Positions 1 to 11,479 of a stretch of DNA of 64,000 nucleotides are shown in pieces. Source of the stretch: Alisma plantago-aquatica (lineage: Eukaryota; Streptophyta; Magnoliopsida; Alismatales; Alismataceae). The notes below the pieces were generated by a model. It searched no databases, was not told where the DNA came from, and worked only from the letters and a program-made list of their open reading frames with translations. A program made the position numbers and the translations under genes. The stretch spans positions 520,005,303 through 520,069,302 of the forward strand of contig OY856409.1 in the NCBI GenBank assembly GCA_963693085.1. The letters run 5' to 3'. The stretch's first letter is position 1; every line of letters starts with the position of its first letter.

Positions 1-229
1 TCTCACTATGTAATACATTTTACACTACAACGACCATTATTAGTGCGGCTTATAAACTAAATATATATGAAAACTATGAAAAATAGCACACCGCACCATG
101 TGACAGAAAATATAATTTATCTAACATATTGTTATTCTTCATATTTATACATTTTGATGTCAAAAATAATAATTAACTATAATTGTGGACGAATAATATA
201 GTATAAAATTATTATATATTATGTTAAAA
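1..229. other. unassigned AT-rich flank
   Basis: AT-rich sequence with no convincing reading frame or repeat unit. It leads into the palindromic array that begins near base 230. Confidence 0.5.
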
Positions 230-540
230 ATGAAACATACAAAGTGAAACATACAAAGTGAAACAAAATATTATAATGTGATTTTAGTCACATTACAATA
301 TTTTTTCACTTTGTACATACAAAGTAAAATAAAAATATTATAATGTGATTTTAATTAAATTATATTTTTTTTCACTTTGTACATACAAAATGAAATAAAA
401 TATTGCATTGTGATTTTAATCACGTTACAATGTTTTTTACTTTCTTCATAGAAAGGTAAAAATTTTGTAATGTGATTTCAATCACATTAATTTTTTTTTT
501 CACTTTGTACATACAAAGTAAAATAAAATGATTGTAATGT
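230..540. repeat. AT-rich tandem array of alternating palindromes
   Basis: Two imperfect palindromes alternate about four times: one of the type CACTTTGTACATACAAAGTG and one of the type AATGTGATTTTAATCACATT. The first type appears near 304, 370, 434 and 497, the second near 272, 338, 404 and 466. The period is roughly 65 bases with drift. Each half-unit can fold on itself. The origin (satellite, or subterminal part of a transposon) is not clear. Confidence 0.7.
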
Positions 541-2225
541 GAGAGAAATAATGTGGGGAGAGATAATAACAGGGAGCGAATGAACGTGAACAGAAAAATA
601 ATGTAAAAGAGGAAGAAAGTAATGGGGGAGAGGAAGAAGTGAGAAGCGAAATGTGTAAGAAACAAAAATGAGGTGGAAGAAACAAATAACACGACACCAA
701 TGGAGAAAAATGAGGCCCCAAGGTAGGATAACAAGGCACCAATGAGAGGAAAATGAGGCACAAAGTGATGAAAATATTTGTGCCTCATTTTCTACATGGG
801 CGCCTCATTTTTGTCCATTGGTGTCTCATTTTTTTCTCTTTGTGCCTCATTTTTCACCCTTCGCCTCTTTCTTTGTTATTTGCATCAATTTTTTTTACCG
901 TTGGTGTCTTGTTTTTGCAGATTGCGCCTCTTATACTTCTCTTTGTGCAATTATTCCACTATGAGCACCTCATTTCATGCCTTCTTATTTGTTATTTGCT
1001 TCTTTTTTATTTGTTGGTGTCTTGTTCTTGTCCATTTATGCTTTCTTTTCTTCTCTTAGTGCCTCATTTTCACTCCTCGCGTTGTGATTACAACAAAAGC
1101 AGGGGCAATGGGTAAATGAGACAAAATAGGAAAAAATGAAGCGCTAAACTAGTAAAATTAGGTCCAAATGGAGGAAAAGATTGCAAAACGATGACAAAAT
1201 GAGACACTGATATTTTAAAAAGAGGTGCTAATGGAGGAAAAAATACATGAGGAGCAAAGGGAGAAAATGAGATGCAAAGAGAAGAAATGGAGGTACAAAG
1301 AGAAGAGAAGTGATGTGGAGTGAAAACAAGTCATGAAGATACTAGAAGGCACAAAAAGAAGAAAACTAGGTGTAAAGAGAGGAAAGCTAGGCACCAATAG
1401 TGAAAATGACGCACTAAGAAAATGTGGCACCCACCAAAAATCCTTACTCAAAGAGAAGAAAGGAGGCACAAAGAGAAAAAAGACGCACCAAGGAAGAAAA
1501 CTACGATATCAAAAGGAGGCACATGGAGAGAAAAACTAGGGCTAAAAGTGAAAAATGAGGCGCAAGAATGGAAACATAAGGTACAAAGAACTAAAAACCA
1601 GAAACAAACAAATAGGAGGAGGCACACTAGAAGAAAAGGAGGTCAATAGAATAAAGAGAGGTTCCAGAGAGGATCAGACATAGAGAAAAAAATGATGCAC
1701 AAATAGAAGAAAAGAGGCATCAATGGGCAAAAGAGTCGTGAAGGTATGAAAAGGAGGCCCTAAAAGAGGAAAAGAAGGCACCATGAGTGAAAACAAGGTG
1801 CAAAGAACAAAAATATGAGACATAAAGAACAAAAAATTACGACGCATAGAGAAGTAAAGAAGGGATAAATAAAAGAAAAGGAGGCATCAAGTAGAAAAAG
1901 AGAGGCACAAAGGTATTAAAAAGCAACACAAAAAGAGAAAAACTAGGTGCTAAGAGTAAAAACACGACATATAAAAAAGAAAGAGGTACAAGGTATAACT
2001 GAGTTAGTATGTAGTTGTCCCCCACTAGTTCCCTCATCACCTTTATTCTCTCGTATCATTACTTTCCCTCTCTCTAATGTTACTTATGTTTCTCCCCTCC
2101 TAACTTCCCTCCTCACTTTCCTTATTTTTCAAATTACTTACCACCTCTCCTCTCATTATTTCCCTCCTTATTTTCCTCCTCTCTACTCATTACCTCCTTT
2201 TTCTTCCTCTTTGCTCCAATATTAC
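541..2225. repeat. degenerate purine/pyrimidine minisatellite with strand switches
   Basis: Degenerate repeats of roughly 20 bases are built around the phrase GAGGCACAAAGAGAAAA. On the plus strand the array is purine-rich at 541-775, its reverse complement (phrases such as GTGCCTCATTTT) at 776-1075, purine-rich again at about 1090-1985, and CT-rich (CATTACTTCCCTCCT type) at 2030-2225. The many short reading frames here on both strands are by-products of low complexity. The CT-rich part resumes at 11918 beyond the CACTA element. Confidence 0.75.
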
Positions 2226-2239
2226 ATATATGATTTGTG

Positions 2240-2790
2240 TCGTTGATTTTTTTAAGGGAAACTGACGGTGTAATCTATATTGTCGGTTCCTTAAAGAAAA
2301 TCATCATGGTTGGTCAACTAAGAAAATATAGTTGCGTTTTCTTTATATCATCGGTGTTTTACAAACCAATCGAGGAGATAAATCACCCGCGAAAATATAA
2401 TTTCACGCAAACTTTTTGGGAGGCATTTCTTTTGCCTCCAAAATTCCTATTTTGTTGGTTTATGGCACTATAACAAACGAGACAAAGGGGTACACGCCAA
2501 ACATCTGCTTATAATTTTTATTGGTATATCTCGTTCGTTGTGCCTACAAGGATCTACGAGAAAGGTATACACGCCAAGCATCTCGTGAACCCCCAATTAA
2601 TTTTTCTCGTCAGATGTCATCACATCAACCGCCGATGTAGGTATTGTTATGTTGAATCATTAATAGTCAATTTTGTATAGTCAACCAACGATATACTTTA
2701 CGTTGTACACATGTTTTTTTGATGGTGTTTTCATTTTAACCAACAATGTAGGGTGTATGTCATTGATTTTTATAATAACCGATGAGGTAT
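2240..2790 (+). repeat. left subterminal repeats of the CACTA element
   Basis: Several copies, in both orientations, of a degenerate motif around CCAACGATGTATGTC: near 2240 (GTCGTTGA), 2278 (TTGTCGGTT), 2305 (GGTTGGTCAAC), 2625 (ACCGCCGATGTAGG), 2680 (CAACCAACGATATAC), 2738 (AACCAACAATGTAGG) and 2778 (AACCGATGAGGTATG). Subterminal repeats are where the TnpA-type protein binds in known CACTA elements. They match those at 11480-11900. Confidence 0.65.
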
Positions 2791-3112
2791 GTCTTATTTA
2801 AACCCCACGAGAAACCCTTCTTTCCCCTCTTTCCCCTACCCACATTTTTCTAGAACCACAACCTCTGACAATTTTTGTTCTCCTCCACTCATCAACAGCC
2901 AACCACTCACCACCAGACTCCACAATTGCCTCTACTGCCACCACAACTGCTCGCCTCCAGCCAGCAACAATCCTCCAACACTTCCTGAACCAGCCAACTC
3001 CTCCCAGCTACTACTCAAGCCATCTGTCACTACTCAGCACTGGCCTCCTCCCAGCCATTACGTAGCGCCAACCGCCACAAATCCTATGCTGCCCTTTGCT
3101 GTTGCCCTTTGA
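2789..3112 (+). CDS. Pro/Thr/Ser-rich exon-like reading frame in CACTA leader
   Basis: An open frame of 107 codons starts just inside the left subterminal repeats. The product is rich in proline, serine, threonine and asparagine, with no domain that I recognise. A possible donor site (AGGTATGA) follows at about 3215. It may be an untranslated leader or first exon of the CACTA transcript; the CT/CA-rich composition could also keep the frame open by chance. Confidence 0.25.
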   Translation: MSYLNPTRNPSFPSFPYPHFSRTTTSDNFCSPPLINSQPLTTRLHNCLYCHHNCSPPASNNPPTLPEPANSSQLLLKPSVTTQHWPPPSHYVAPTATNPMLPFAVAL

Positions 3113-4014
3113 TATGCTGCCATAACTCTTTTGCCACACCGCCACTACTGCCTTCACTCCACCGCCACACCTCCTCCGTCACCACAACTCCTCTATGTCC
3201 TTTGCTTCACCTTGAGGTATGATAAGTGAATTATCCCAATTTTCAGTGTATGCACATCCTACTATTTTGGTGATTTATTTTATCATTTTAAGCATTAATG
3301 TGATGTGTGTATGTCTACGATTGTATAAAATAACTATGTTGATGAATGAATTTTACCATTTTAGTGAATTATATTTTACAATAACTATGTCGATGTATGA
3401 ATGTGATGATTGTATAAATTTGTTATACTGCATGATTATTTGATAAAATTTTGTTTTGTTGGCCCCAGAGTCATTGTTTGAATAATATGTAATCCCTAAA
3501 AAATAATTTGGATGTTCTTAGTCTGATATGAGATTGAATTAGTTATTTGTTTTTTTTGAATATTATGTTTAAATAATATGTAAGCCCTAATATATAAACC
3601 CTAATTTGTGAAGTCTAATATGTAAATTAATAATTTCTATACCCTAATATGTAAACACTAATCTATAAACCCTAGATTCCAAACCATGTTGTTGGCCTAC
3701 AAACCCATCCGAGATTTACTCATTAGGAGTAAACCTTGGATAATCCCTGATTTGGGACCGTTCTTGAGCACTTCATCTCATTTAGGATGCCAGTGTATCA
3801 TTTGTGTTCGATTTCAATAAATTTTGACAATATTTCTCCTTTTGTTATTTGGGTACATATGTAGGTGAGTATTTGCCCATCTACCACGATGTACTTAGAG
3901 AACTGTGAGGAAATACTACCAAAATTTATACAAATTAAACACTCAATATACACTTACTAGTGAGATGAAGTGCTCACGAATGGGATAGGTGGTACACATT
4001 CATGAAAGTTGACA
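3113..4014 (+). other. probable CACTA intron/spacer
   Basis: AT-rich stretch between the leader frame and the first transposase homology. It holds two imperfect copies of a segment of about 70 bases (near 3290-3360 and 3360-3430) and a few TAAACCCTAA-like phrases at 3590-3680. No protein homology was seen. Confidence 0.4.
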
Positions 4015-5716
4015 CTGTTGACATGATCAAAGATTATGTCATGTGCAATGCCATTGTATAAGGCTATACAGGATGGTACTGGCATCGAGAGATTCTTAGT
4101 ACGATATCAATAAATGTCTATAGTGGTAGTTGTATCAAAGAAGAAATGATTGAAAATGTTGATGAGAACAAACCTATTCCAATAGACATGGTTGATGTGA
4201 TGATAGATAGTTGCATGGTAAATGCTACAGATCCACCTCCCTTATTTAGAAACATTGTGCATGATGCTGAGAAACTTTTATACTTAGATTTTATTAAGTT
4301 TGCAAAGTTGAGCATTGTGTTGAGATTATCTACTCGAAAGGCTAATAATAGATGGATCGATAAAACCTTCACCTCTTTATTATCTTTGTTGAAAGAAATT
4401 CTCTCTGAAGGAAATGATCTTCAGAGCTTAACATACGAAACAAAAAAGATGTTGTGCCCAATGATAATGGAGGTTAAGAAGATACATGCATGCCCCAATG
4501 ACTGTGTGCTGTTTCAAAAGGACTATATCAATATGAAGGAATGTTCAAAATGTAGGGCGTCTAGGTACAAAAGGACGACATCAAGTAAGACCATAACTGA
4601 GTCTCCTTCTAAGGTGTTGTGGTATCCTCCTATAATACCACAATTTCAACTTATGTTTGCTAATATCGTAGATGCACACAATTTATCTTGACATGTAGAG
4701 GTAAAGAAAAACAACGATGGTATGCTATGACATGCGTCGGATTCCCCACAACGGAAGTAGATCGATTTATTGTATCCTGAATTTGGCGAAGAAGATAAAA
4801 ATTTAAGACTTGGACTTTGTACTGATGGGATGAATCCATATAAAATATTAAGCAACCAACATAGCACTTGCCTGTCATGATTTTTATATACAATCTTCCT
4901 CCATGATTGTATCTGAAGTATAAATATGTCATGCTATCCTTGCTTATTTCGGGCCCGAAGCAACCTCACAATGATATTGATGTTCACCTTAAACCTCTAA
5001 TTTATGACCTATAAAACTTTGGGGAGAAGGTGTGATGACTTATGATGCTTTGTTCAAAAAGATGTTTAATTTATGTGCTATGTTATTTTACACTATTAAT
5101 GACTTTCCAGCTTATGGGAACTTGTTTAGCTACAATGTCAAAGGAACCAAGGCATGTCCTGTATGTGAGGAAAACACTAATTCAATTTGACTAAAACATG
5201 ATGGTAAGACTGTATATCTTGGTCACTGAAGGTTTCTTCCAAAGGTTCATCCTTATCGAAAGTTGCATGACACATTCGATGGCTCAACTAAGAAAGTGGA
5301 GTTCCATTAAACCTATATCAGGGGATGATGTTTATGTAAGAGTAAACAACATTGTAAATCATTTTGGAAAGAGATCATGTACTACACCCACAGGTGAAAA
5401 GTACTCATTCGAAAATAGGTCGATATTCCATGATCTTCCTTATTGGAGTTCTTTGACAGTTCAACATTGTATCAATGTCATGCATGTTGGGAAAAATATT
5501 TGTAGGAACATAATTAGTACTTTATTAAGTATAAAAGAAAGGACTAAAGATGGCATCAAATCGAGAATGGACCTACATGAAATGAGTATAAGGAAAGAAT
5601 TAACAAAAGAAGTTACCAAGGGTCGTTGCACATATTTAAGTCATGCTTATTACACCTTGTCGACACATGATAAGAGAAGTTTTTGTGAGTGCTTGATTAA
5701 CGTTAAGGTACCATAG
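4015..5716 (+). pseudogene. CACTA TnpD-like transposase, N-terminal and Transposase_21 part (broken)
   Basis: Homology begins with a transposase-associated zinc-binding segment (residues resembling the family's CxxIVxGYTxWxxHGE, with an in-frame TAA at 4059-4061) and runs into an open frame at 4146-4691. That frame holds the hallmark KIHACPNDC segment, a Cys pair (ECSKCRASRYKR) and the KVLWYPPIIPQ segment. After a stop at 4691, homology continues in fragments: LGLCTDGMNPY near 4810, FPAYGNL and KACPVCEENT near 5107-5180, then the frame 5198-5716 with LPYWSSLTVQHCINVMH and RTKDGIKSRMDL. These follow the normal order of Transposase_21 (PF02992), which cuts and joins the CACTA termini. Several stops and frameshifts show it is dead. 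Introns were not resolved. Confidence 0.85.
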
Positions 5717-5739
5717 GATACTCAATAAATATCCATAGA

Positions 5740-7000
5740 TTGGTATCAATGAAGGATCTAAAGCTGACATGTCTTAAATCTCATGATTGTCACACTTTAA
5801 TACAACATATATTTCTTGTGGCTATTCAATCTATCCTTCGTAAGCATGTAAGGTTTACAATAACTAAGATTTGCTTCTTCTTCAACACTCTATGCAACAA
5901 AGTAATTGATTATGAGATTCTAGATAAGTTACAAAGAGAAGTGGTCGTTACCCTGTGCCAACTTGAGCGCTATTTCCCCCCTTCATTCTTTGATATCACC
6001 GTACATCTGGTTGTCCATTTGACTAGGAAAGTGAAAATGTTGGGTACAACTTTCTTACATTGGATGTATCCTTTTGAGTGGTCCACAAGTGTTTCTAAAG
6101 GTGATGTTTGGAACCGTTGTTGGCCCAAATGGAGTATCATTGAGGGTTATATTTCTAGGGAGGTTACCAACTTTTACAATTACTGTTTGAGTTGCAATGA
6201 AACTCCTGCAAAAATTGTGAATCCTGACATTTATTCTGACAAAGGTACTTCAGGAGAACGACAAATAAATATCAGTCGTGAGGAGTGGGAACAAGCACGT
6301 TTGTATGTTTTACACAACATCGGCGATGTGGGTATTTATATCACCAAACACACCAACAATCTCAAGACAAATCATCCCGGAGCCAATTAAATGTGGCTTG
6401 CTCAAAAGCATATTCAGACATTTATTACGTGGTTTGAAGAGAAAGTATTCAGTCAACTATCTCAAACACCAAATAATGTTACATAAACTATCAAATGGCT
6501 CACATATAAGCTAAAACGCACATTACATCTTCATACTAACAAAATGTTAAGATGGTAAGAGTGTCATCCAAAATAGTGGGGTCACCCTTCAGGTGTCTTC
6601 ATTGTATTTTTCTAGTGCCAAGGATAAGAGTACACATTGAAGAAAAGATGTCTTATTACAATGACATTAAAGACATATGAGAACTTGACTACACATAGTT
6701 TAGAGTTCCATTATTTAAGTGTAAATGGGTTGTTATCAACAAAGGAAGTGTAGTTGATGAACTCCATTTCACAATAGTGAATTTTGAGTGGATAGGCAAG
6801 AAGGATGAACCATTCATCATGGCATCACATGCAAAGTAAGTATTCTATATCAAAAATCCTACAAAAAATTGGTCTGCCATTATTCATGGGAAAAAAATAG
6901 TTCATTCAGATCCTAATGATGAAGAAGAGTACTATGACAAGTATAATGACTCTATCCATTCTCTGTTGTCTTACCAAGTGTAAATGTTGAATCTAAAATT
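5740..7000 (+). pseudogene. CACTA TnpD-like transposase, DUF4218 and DUF4216 part (broken)
   Basis: The open frame 5740-6390 matches DUF4218: LKSHDCHTLIQ, then LCQLERYFPPSFFDITVHL, then RWMYPFE-like and IIEGYISREV segments, in the usual order. Homology then jumps frames to QNSGVTL and SSAKDK (about 6570-6625) and LFKCKWVVIN with DELHFTIVNF and DEPFIMASHAK (about 6710-6840), which is DUF4216. A TAA interrupts the phrase corresponding to KQVFYIKNP. In living CACTA elements these domains are continuous with Transposase_21. Their function is not well defined beyond being part of the transposase. Confidence 0.85.
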
Positions 7001-7201
7001 GATGACTATACACATGTAGTTCACACAGAAGGGATATTAGTTTAAGGTATAATACATGTAATATTTTATATGCTATTTGCATTATATAACATGTTTATTT
7101 TTTCATATGTGATCTGACTTTTTCTTATGTGATCTAACTTTTTATATGTGATATGACTTTTTTATATGTCTACTTTTGATTTTATTGATGACATCTGACT
7201 A

Positions 7202-8339
7202 AGAGCACAATGATCCTGAGAGTGAGGCTCATGCTGGGCCTCTTGACCAGTGTGATGACGATGCTGATAAATCTAAACACAAGAGAGTGATAACTATGAA
7301 AAAAATTTCCTCAAATAGGAAATGAAAGAAGGATGTTGTCGAATTTAATGAAGTAGGAACATCAATTACTAAAGAGTTCATCATCTACTGTGGGGTCCTT
7401 GGTCAAAGCAAAGTACCTCTCCATGTTGACGATTGAAGAAAGTGAGTAACACCACTAAAGATCTCATATGGAGGGAGTTAGAGGTGATATATATATGCAT
7501 TTATGTCTTTATAGTCTTTTCCTATCCTTTCATTTTACATTTATAAAAAGTATTGAATGTTGAACCTTTTTAGGGCCGATATGAGCTTGATGAAAAGTTT
7601 TATCGCAAGTCTATTAACTAGCTCATCGGGAGAAGACATAGATATTGATTGGACAATCCTCACAAGAGATTACATCTTTGGAGATAAGAAGGATAAGAAC
7701 CCCAATCTATAATGGACCTATCTTGATTAAAAAAGAGTGACTGGAGTTTGTTGAGAAGAGAAAGCTGAAGCATTCAAGATATTGAATTAATTACATTCTT
7801 ATGATATTTTTATTAGTTAACAACATTTCTTATTGAAATTAATCAGGCCATTCACAATGCACAAAAAGGAAGGCATGACAAGAATGTACACAACCAACAA
7901 TTGGGTTTAGGTGGTTATATTAAACGCCGCCAGTTGAGAGAGAAAGAGCAAGGACCTTCTACTTCTACTCCTTCTAGTATTGAGTATTTTAGTGCTTCTG
8001 GACGGTTGCCTTGCTATATTGAGTGGATAGATGCAAGCTAAAATAAAGCCAAAGAAAACCTCACCCTAGCAACATAGGAGGTGGCTTCAAAAATGGTAAA
8101 TTTCTTGGTCTTGCAATGCATGTCTATGTTCTTTTTTCCCTAGATTGTTAAATTTTATTGATTCATATGTTTTGATGATGAATAGTGGGAGCTGGGTTAG
8201 CAAACAAAGGAAAGACAATTTCACCTCTCTAGACACACATGATGAATTGACGGTTTCTCTAGGGACAGATGAGTACCCTGGACGTGTTAGGGCCCCTAGA
8301 GCTGGGTTTGGGCTAAAATCTTTTTTTGGCACATCCTAG
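7202..8339 (+). pseudogene. second CACTA gene, En/Spm plant-transposase-like (PF03004-like), broken
   Basis: Segments in family order but scattered frames: an acidic linker (about 7202-7270); VPLHVDD followed by a TGA where the family has Trp, then RKVSNTTKDLIW (about 7410-7470); RYELDEKFYRKS after a plausible acceptor (about 7580); a basic segment with KRRQLREKEQG (about 7920-7950); and the frame 8145-8339 ending in DEYPGRVRAPRAGFGLKSFFG. The last matches the EHPGRVRG segment common in this transposon-encoded family. The part in known elements is probably the DNA-binding TnpA/Ptta-like partner of TnpD. The coding region is interrupted 3' by the hAT insertion. Confidence 0.6.
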
Positions 8340-8382
8340 AAAAAGTGCAAATTTACTAAGAAAGGGGGAATGGACCAGGAGG

Positions 8383-9152
8383 TAGACCTATCAAATTGGG
8401 TCAAAATCTGTGGGCACCCACAGGTCAACCCATTTAAGTCAGCTTTGGGTGATGAAATTTGCCACCCGCTAGAAATTATCCAAACCCAAACCCACCCGTT
8501 TATTTAGCGAGTTTCGTCGGTGGCCCGCGGGCACCTGCGGGTGAACCACTAAATTATTAATCTTATAAAAATAAATATAATGATATACTATTACTTAATA
8601 TATATATGATGATCCACCGCTACCTATTATTTGTTAAGGAGTTTTAGTAGAAACTAGAACTTGCCGAACAAGATCTGATATGGGTAAGAACAATTCCACA
8701 CATTCTACATTATCTAATTGGTCTATTAAACTTAATATGGAGTTGTAGTGTTATAACTCTAGTTTGTACATGATCACACAATGGAGAATTTTAATTATAC
8801 ATCTAATGATTTTATCTAAAAAAAGTATGTGATTGAATGATCGTAAAAACTTAACAATATATCTTTTTATTTGATGACAATAATGTATAGCAGTTGGTTG
8901 CTTTTGTGCTATATTTCATGTATATACACTAAAGAAAGGTCTTTTTTATCATTAGGGTAGTAACTTGGAAAATATTTTTTATTGAACACATATTATATGG
9001 GAACCCGCAGGTGACCCGCAACCAATGGGTCAGGTTTGAATTTGTCTTTCACTGACCCATTTAGAATTGCATCTTTATGACCCGCACCCGCGAGACCCAA
9101 AGCTGCAATGACCCAACCCAAACCCTACCCACCCACCCGTTTGACAGGTCTA
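8383..9152. mobile_element. non-autonomous hAT element, 770 bp, with 8 bp target duplication
   Basis: The left end TAGACCTATCAAATTGGGT and the inverted right end (TAGACCTGTCAAACGGGT when reversed) form terminal inverted repeats. The element is flanked by perfect direct repeats CCAGGAGG at 8375-8382 and 9153-9160, the 8 bp duplication length of the hAT superfamily. GC-rich subterminal stretches full of CCCGC/GCGGG phrases (8400-8550 and 9000-9140) surround an AT-rich core with no transposase. Removing it restores continuity of the CACTA coding strand, so it arrived after the CACTA element. Confidence 0.93.
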
Positions 9153-9160
9153 CCAGGAGG

Positions 9161-11030
9161 ATGTGCAAATATTGATATAAAGCCTTGAAGGAGTTTAAGC
9201 CTTCTCAGGCGATGCAACCTTCTCCAACAGTCACAGAACCTATATAGCACACACACTCTCGAAGTGTAACAAGAGTAGTCCTTCAGACCAACATGGCACG
9301 ACCGGGGTAAGATTCAATTTAAGTTACCTTAAATATACATTGTGATAAAGTAATCCTTCAAGTGAATATATATGTGTGTCAGTTTAAATCTTAGATTTTT
9401 ATAAAATTATAGGTGGCCAGAAAATGCCATCCTGTCATCGATGTTCCATCATATATCTTTGTGGTAGATGCCAAGGCATATCCACTCACTTATATGGGTC
9501 ATTGCATTCTCCTTCCCGATGATCATGTTTGTGTGAACACCATACATGACGTTTCAACATGAAGTGACACACCTTTACCATACGAGCACCCAGATTCTAC
9601 CATAGTCGAAGAGGTAGAAGGCAGCTTTACTGAGTGGTCCAAACAATTTGTTGTATTTCTTGAGGTATGAAAATTGTGTATTGGAATGTATATAATAATT
9701 AGAAGCTAATATGAGAATACATACATGAATACTAAAATAACTAAGAAGCCTCCTAGGGTTCTAAAACCTCTGCCTCCCCATTTTATTCCACATGAGTTGT
9801 TCAACTCCTTAGTCCCTAACTGCAAAGTATTGACAATATGGTTAGATAATATAGAGCAATCAAATACCAAGGTGACCTTTGGGATGAGGTCATAGGTATA
9901 GATCATGATATTGTTATAGTGTTGACAACTTCTGAGGTATTTCAGTATCAATGGCTGAACACATCAGTTATAGAACTTTAGATATGGTGCGTCTCAATAC
10001 CTTATTATATGTAAAGAATACATGTTTTATAATTGTTCCCTATATATTAACTAATTATTTCATATATATGCTCAATCATTTCTATTACATGACTACTGAA
10101 TTCAGAATACTAAATGTGGTATTTATAATACTATTGATGATTAGCAATGTAGTTAGAGATCTGAGTGGCATTAAAGATTACATGAATACCGCGATGTAGG
10201 TTTTTGGTGTTTCTAGGACCGTGATCATATCTCCCTTCAACATTGTGTAAGTTTAGGTTGGTTGTTTATATTTCTAACTTATGAATGCAATTGTTTTGAA
10301 ATTTAATTTTTATTTTATTTTCTTATTATTCACTAAAAAAATAAGCTTTGGCAATTATTAATGATTTTTCCCAAGCACTATATTGTATATATCTTTGATC
10401 CTTTAGGTATAAAACAAACACAAAATGAGGGACACCCAATGAAATTGGTGATTCATGCGTAAGTATAGTTTTTCCATGCTCAATATATTTATTAATGTTT
10501 TTATCATGACAATTTAATAATGCAACATATTTGTTAATTTAACTTATATGGATGTGAAAGAATTTTTTAGTGGCAGAGGTAAAGTGGATAAAAAAGAATT
10601 TAGTAGCTTAGAGGAGTGTTGATGTAGTCTTCTCATTCCAATACATATATATTATTAACTTTACTTAGTTATATTTATTAACGTAATTGTATATCTACAG
10701 TGCCCTATATACAACAATGATTGGGCATGCACATATTACATGATGCAATACATGCAGGCGGTTGTCATGAAGACAAAAGATCAAATGTATAGAGAAGGTA
10801 TGCTATTAGTCTTGGATCATAAATTGATGAAGTAGTCTCACTGATAATACAAACAATCAAATCTAATTAGAATTATATTTCATTCTCTTTGTAGTTTTTT
10901 GATACAACTGAAGCCTATACATAGGAGCATCTGAATGACCTCCCAGAATAGTGGACATACTGCTTTATCGAGCATGTGGACTTATCAGATAATTGGGAGG
11001 GTGGATTGATATTTTTGTAGTTAAAATTTT
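9161..11030 (+). pseudogene. CACTA-borne Ulp1-like (C48) protease remnant and upstream linker
   Basis: Dispersed plus-strand segments: GHCILPDDHVCV (about 9497-9535), EVEGSFTEWSKQF (about 9611-9650), PRVLKPLPPHFIP (about 9755-9790), FQYQWLNTSVIEL (about 9940-9975), YIFDPLGI (about 10388-10411) and CPIYNNDWACTYYMMQYMQ (10701-10757). The last fits the catalytic-cysteine segment of Ulp1/SENP proteases (usually ECGYYVM); the Cys codon is 10728-10730. Ulp1-like genes are known passengers of some plant CACTA and Mutator elements, where they may act on SUMO-like proteins. Introns (GT..AG-like sites around 9290-9410 and 9664-9747) are plausible. The catalytic His and Asp were not placed with certainty. 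Confidence 0.6.
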
Positions 11031-11479
11031 GATGTCAAATTTTTATTTGTTATATTATTATACATTTGTGGACTCAAACTCTATGACAGCTGGTGTTGAT
11101 ATGCATTCATGCATATATGTGTGTGAATTTAATGTGAAGTGCATGAGAAGGAGAATGGTGTGTATTTGTGCATATATATGAAACTGAATCTGTGGCCAAG
11201 AAATGAATCAATTGAGCTGTGAGTTCATGCATATGTGTGTGCATTTGAAGTAAAAATGGATTGAATGTTGAAGTTTGCTGACCTATTCATGCATATTGTA
11301 TCAAATGCATATGTGTATTTGTATATATATCTTTCTTCTTGCAGGTTTGCTGGCCCATTGTTAAGTTGGGATGCTTGTAGAGGCATATAGTTCTAATGAA
11401 CTGCATGCAATAGACACGTTAGAGGCCAGACAACATGTTTGCAGACCTTCTATACAAAAAAATATACACACTTCTTAAT

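Noticed and set aside
230..540. CRISPR-like array
   Set aside because: Spacers are themselves repeated palindromes, period and sequence drift, and the context is a plant genome.
420..1115. Overlapping frames encoding Phe/Leu/Ser-rich membrane-like proteins on both strands
   Set aside because: They arise from pyrimidine-rich minisatellite; hydrophobic codons (TTT, CTC, TTC) follow from composition alone.
2466..2480. CACTATAACAAACGA as the left terminus of the CACTA element
   Set aside because: It begins CACTA but does not match the right terminus (CACTACTAAAAAAGGG), has no matching 3 bp target duplicate, and subterminal repeats already occur upstream of it.
3590..3680. Interstitial telomere repeats (TAAACCCTAA-like, also 40300-40400)
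   Set aside because: Units are scattered and irregular, without consecutive TTTAGGG heptamers.
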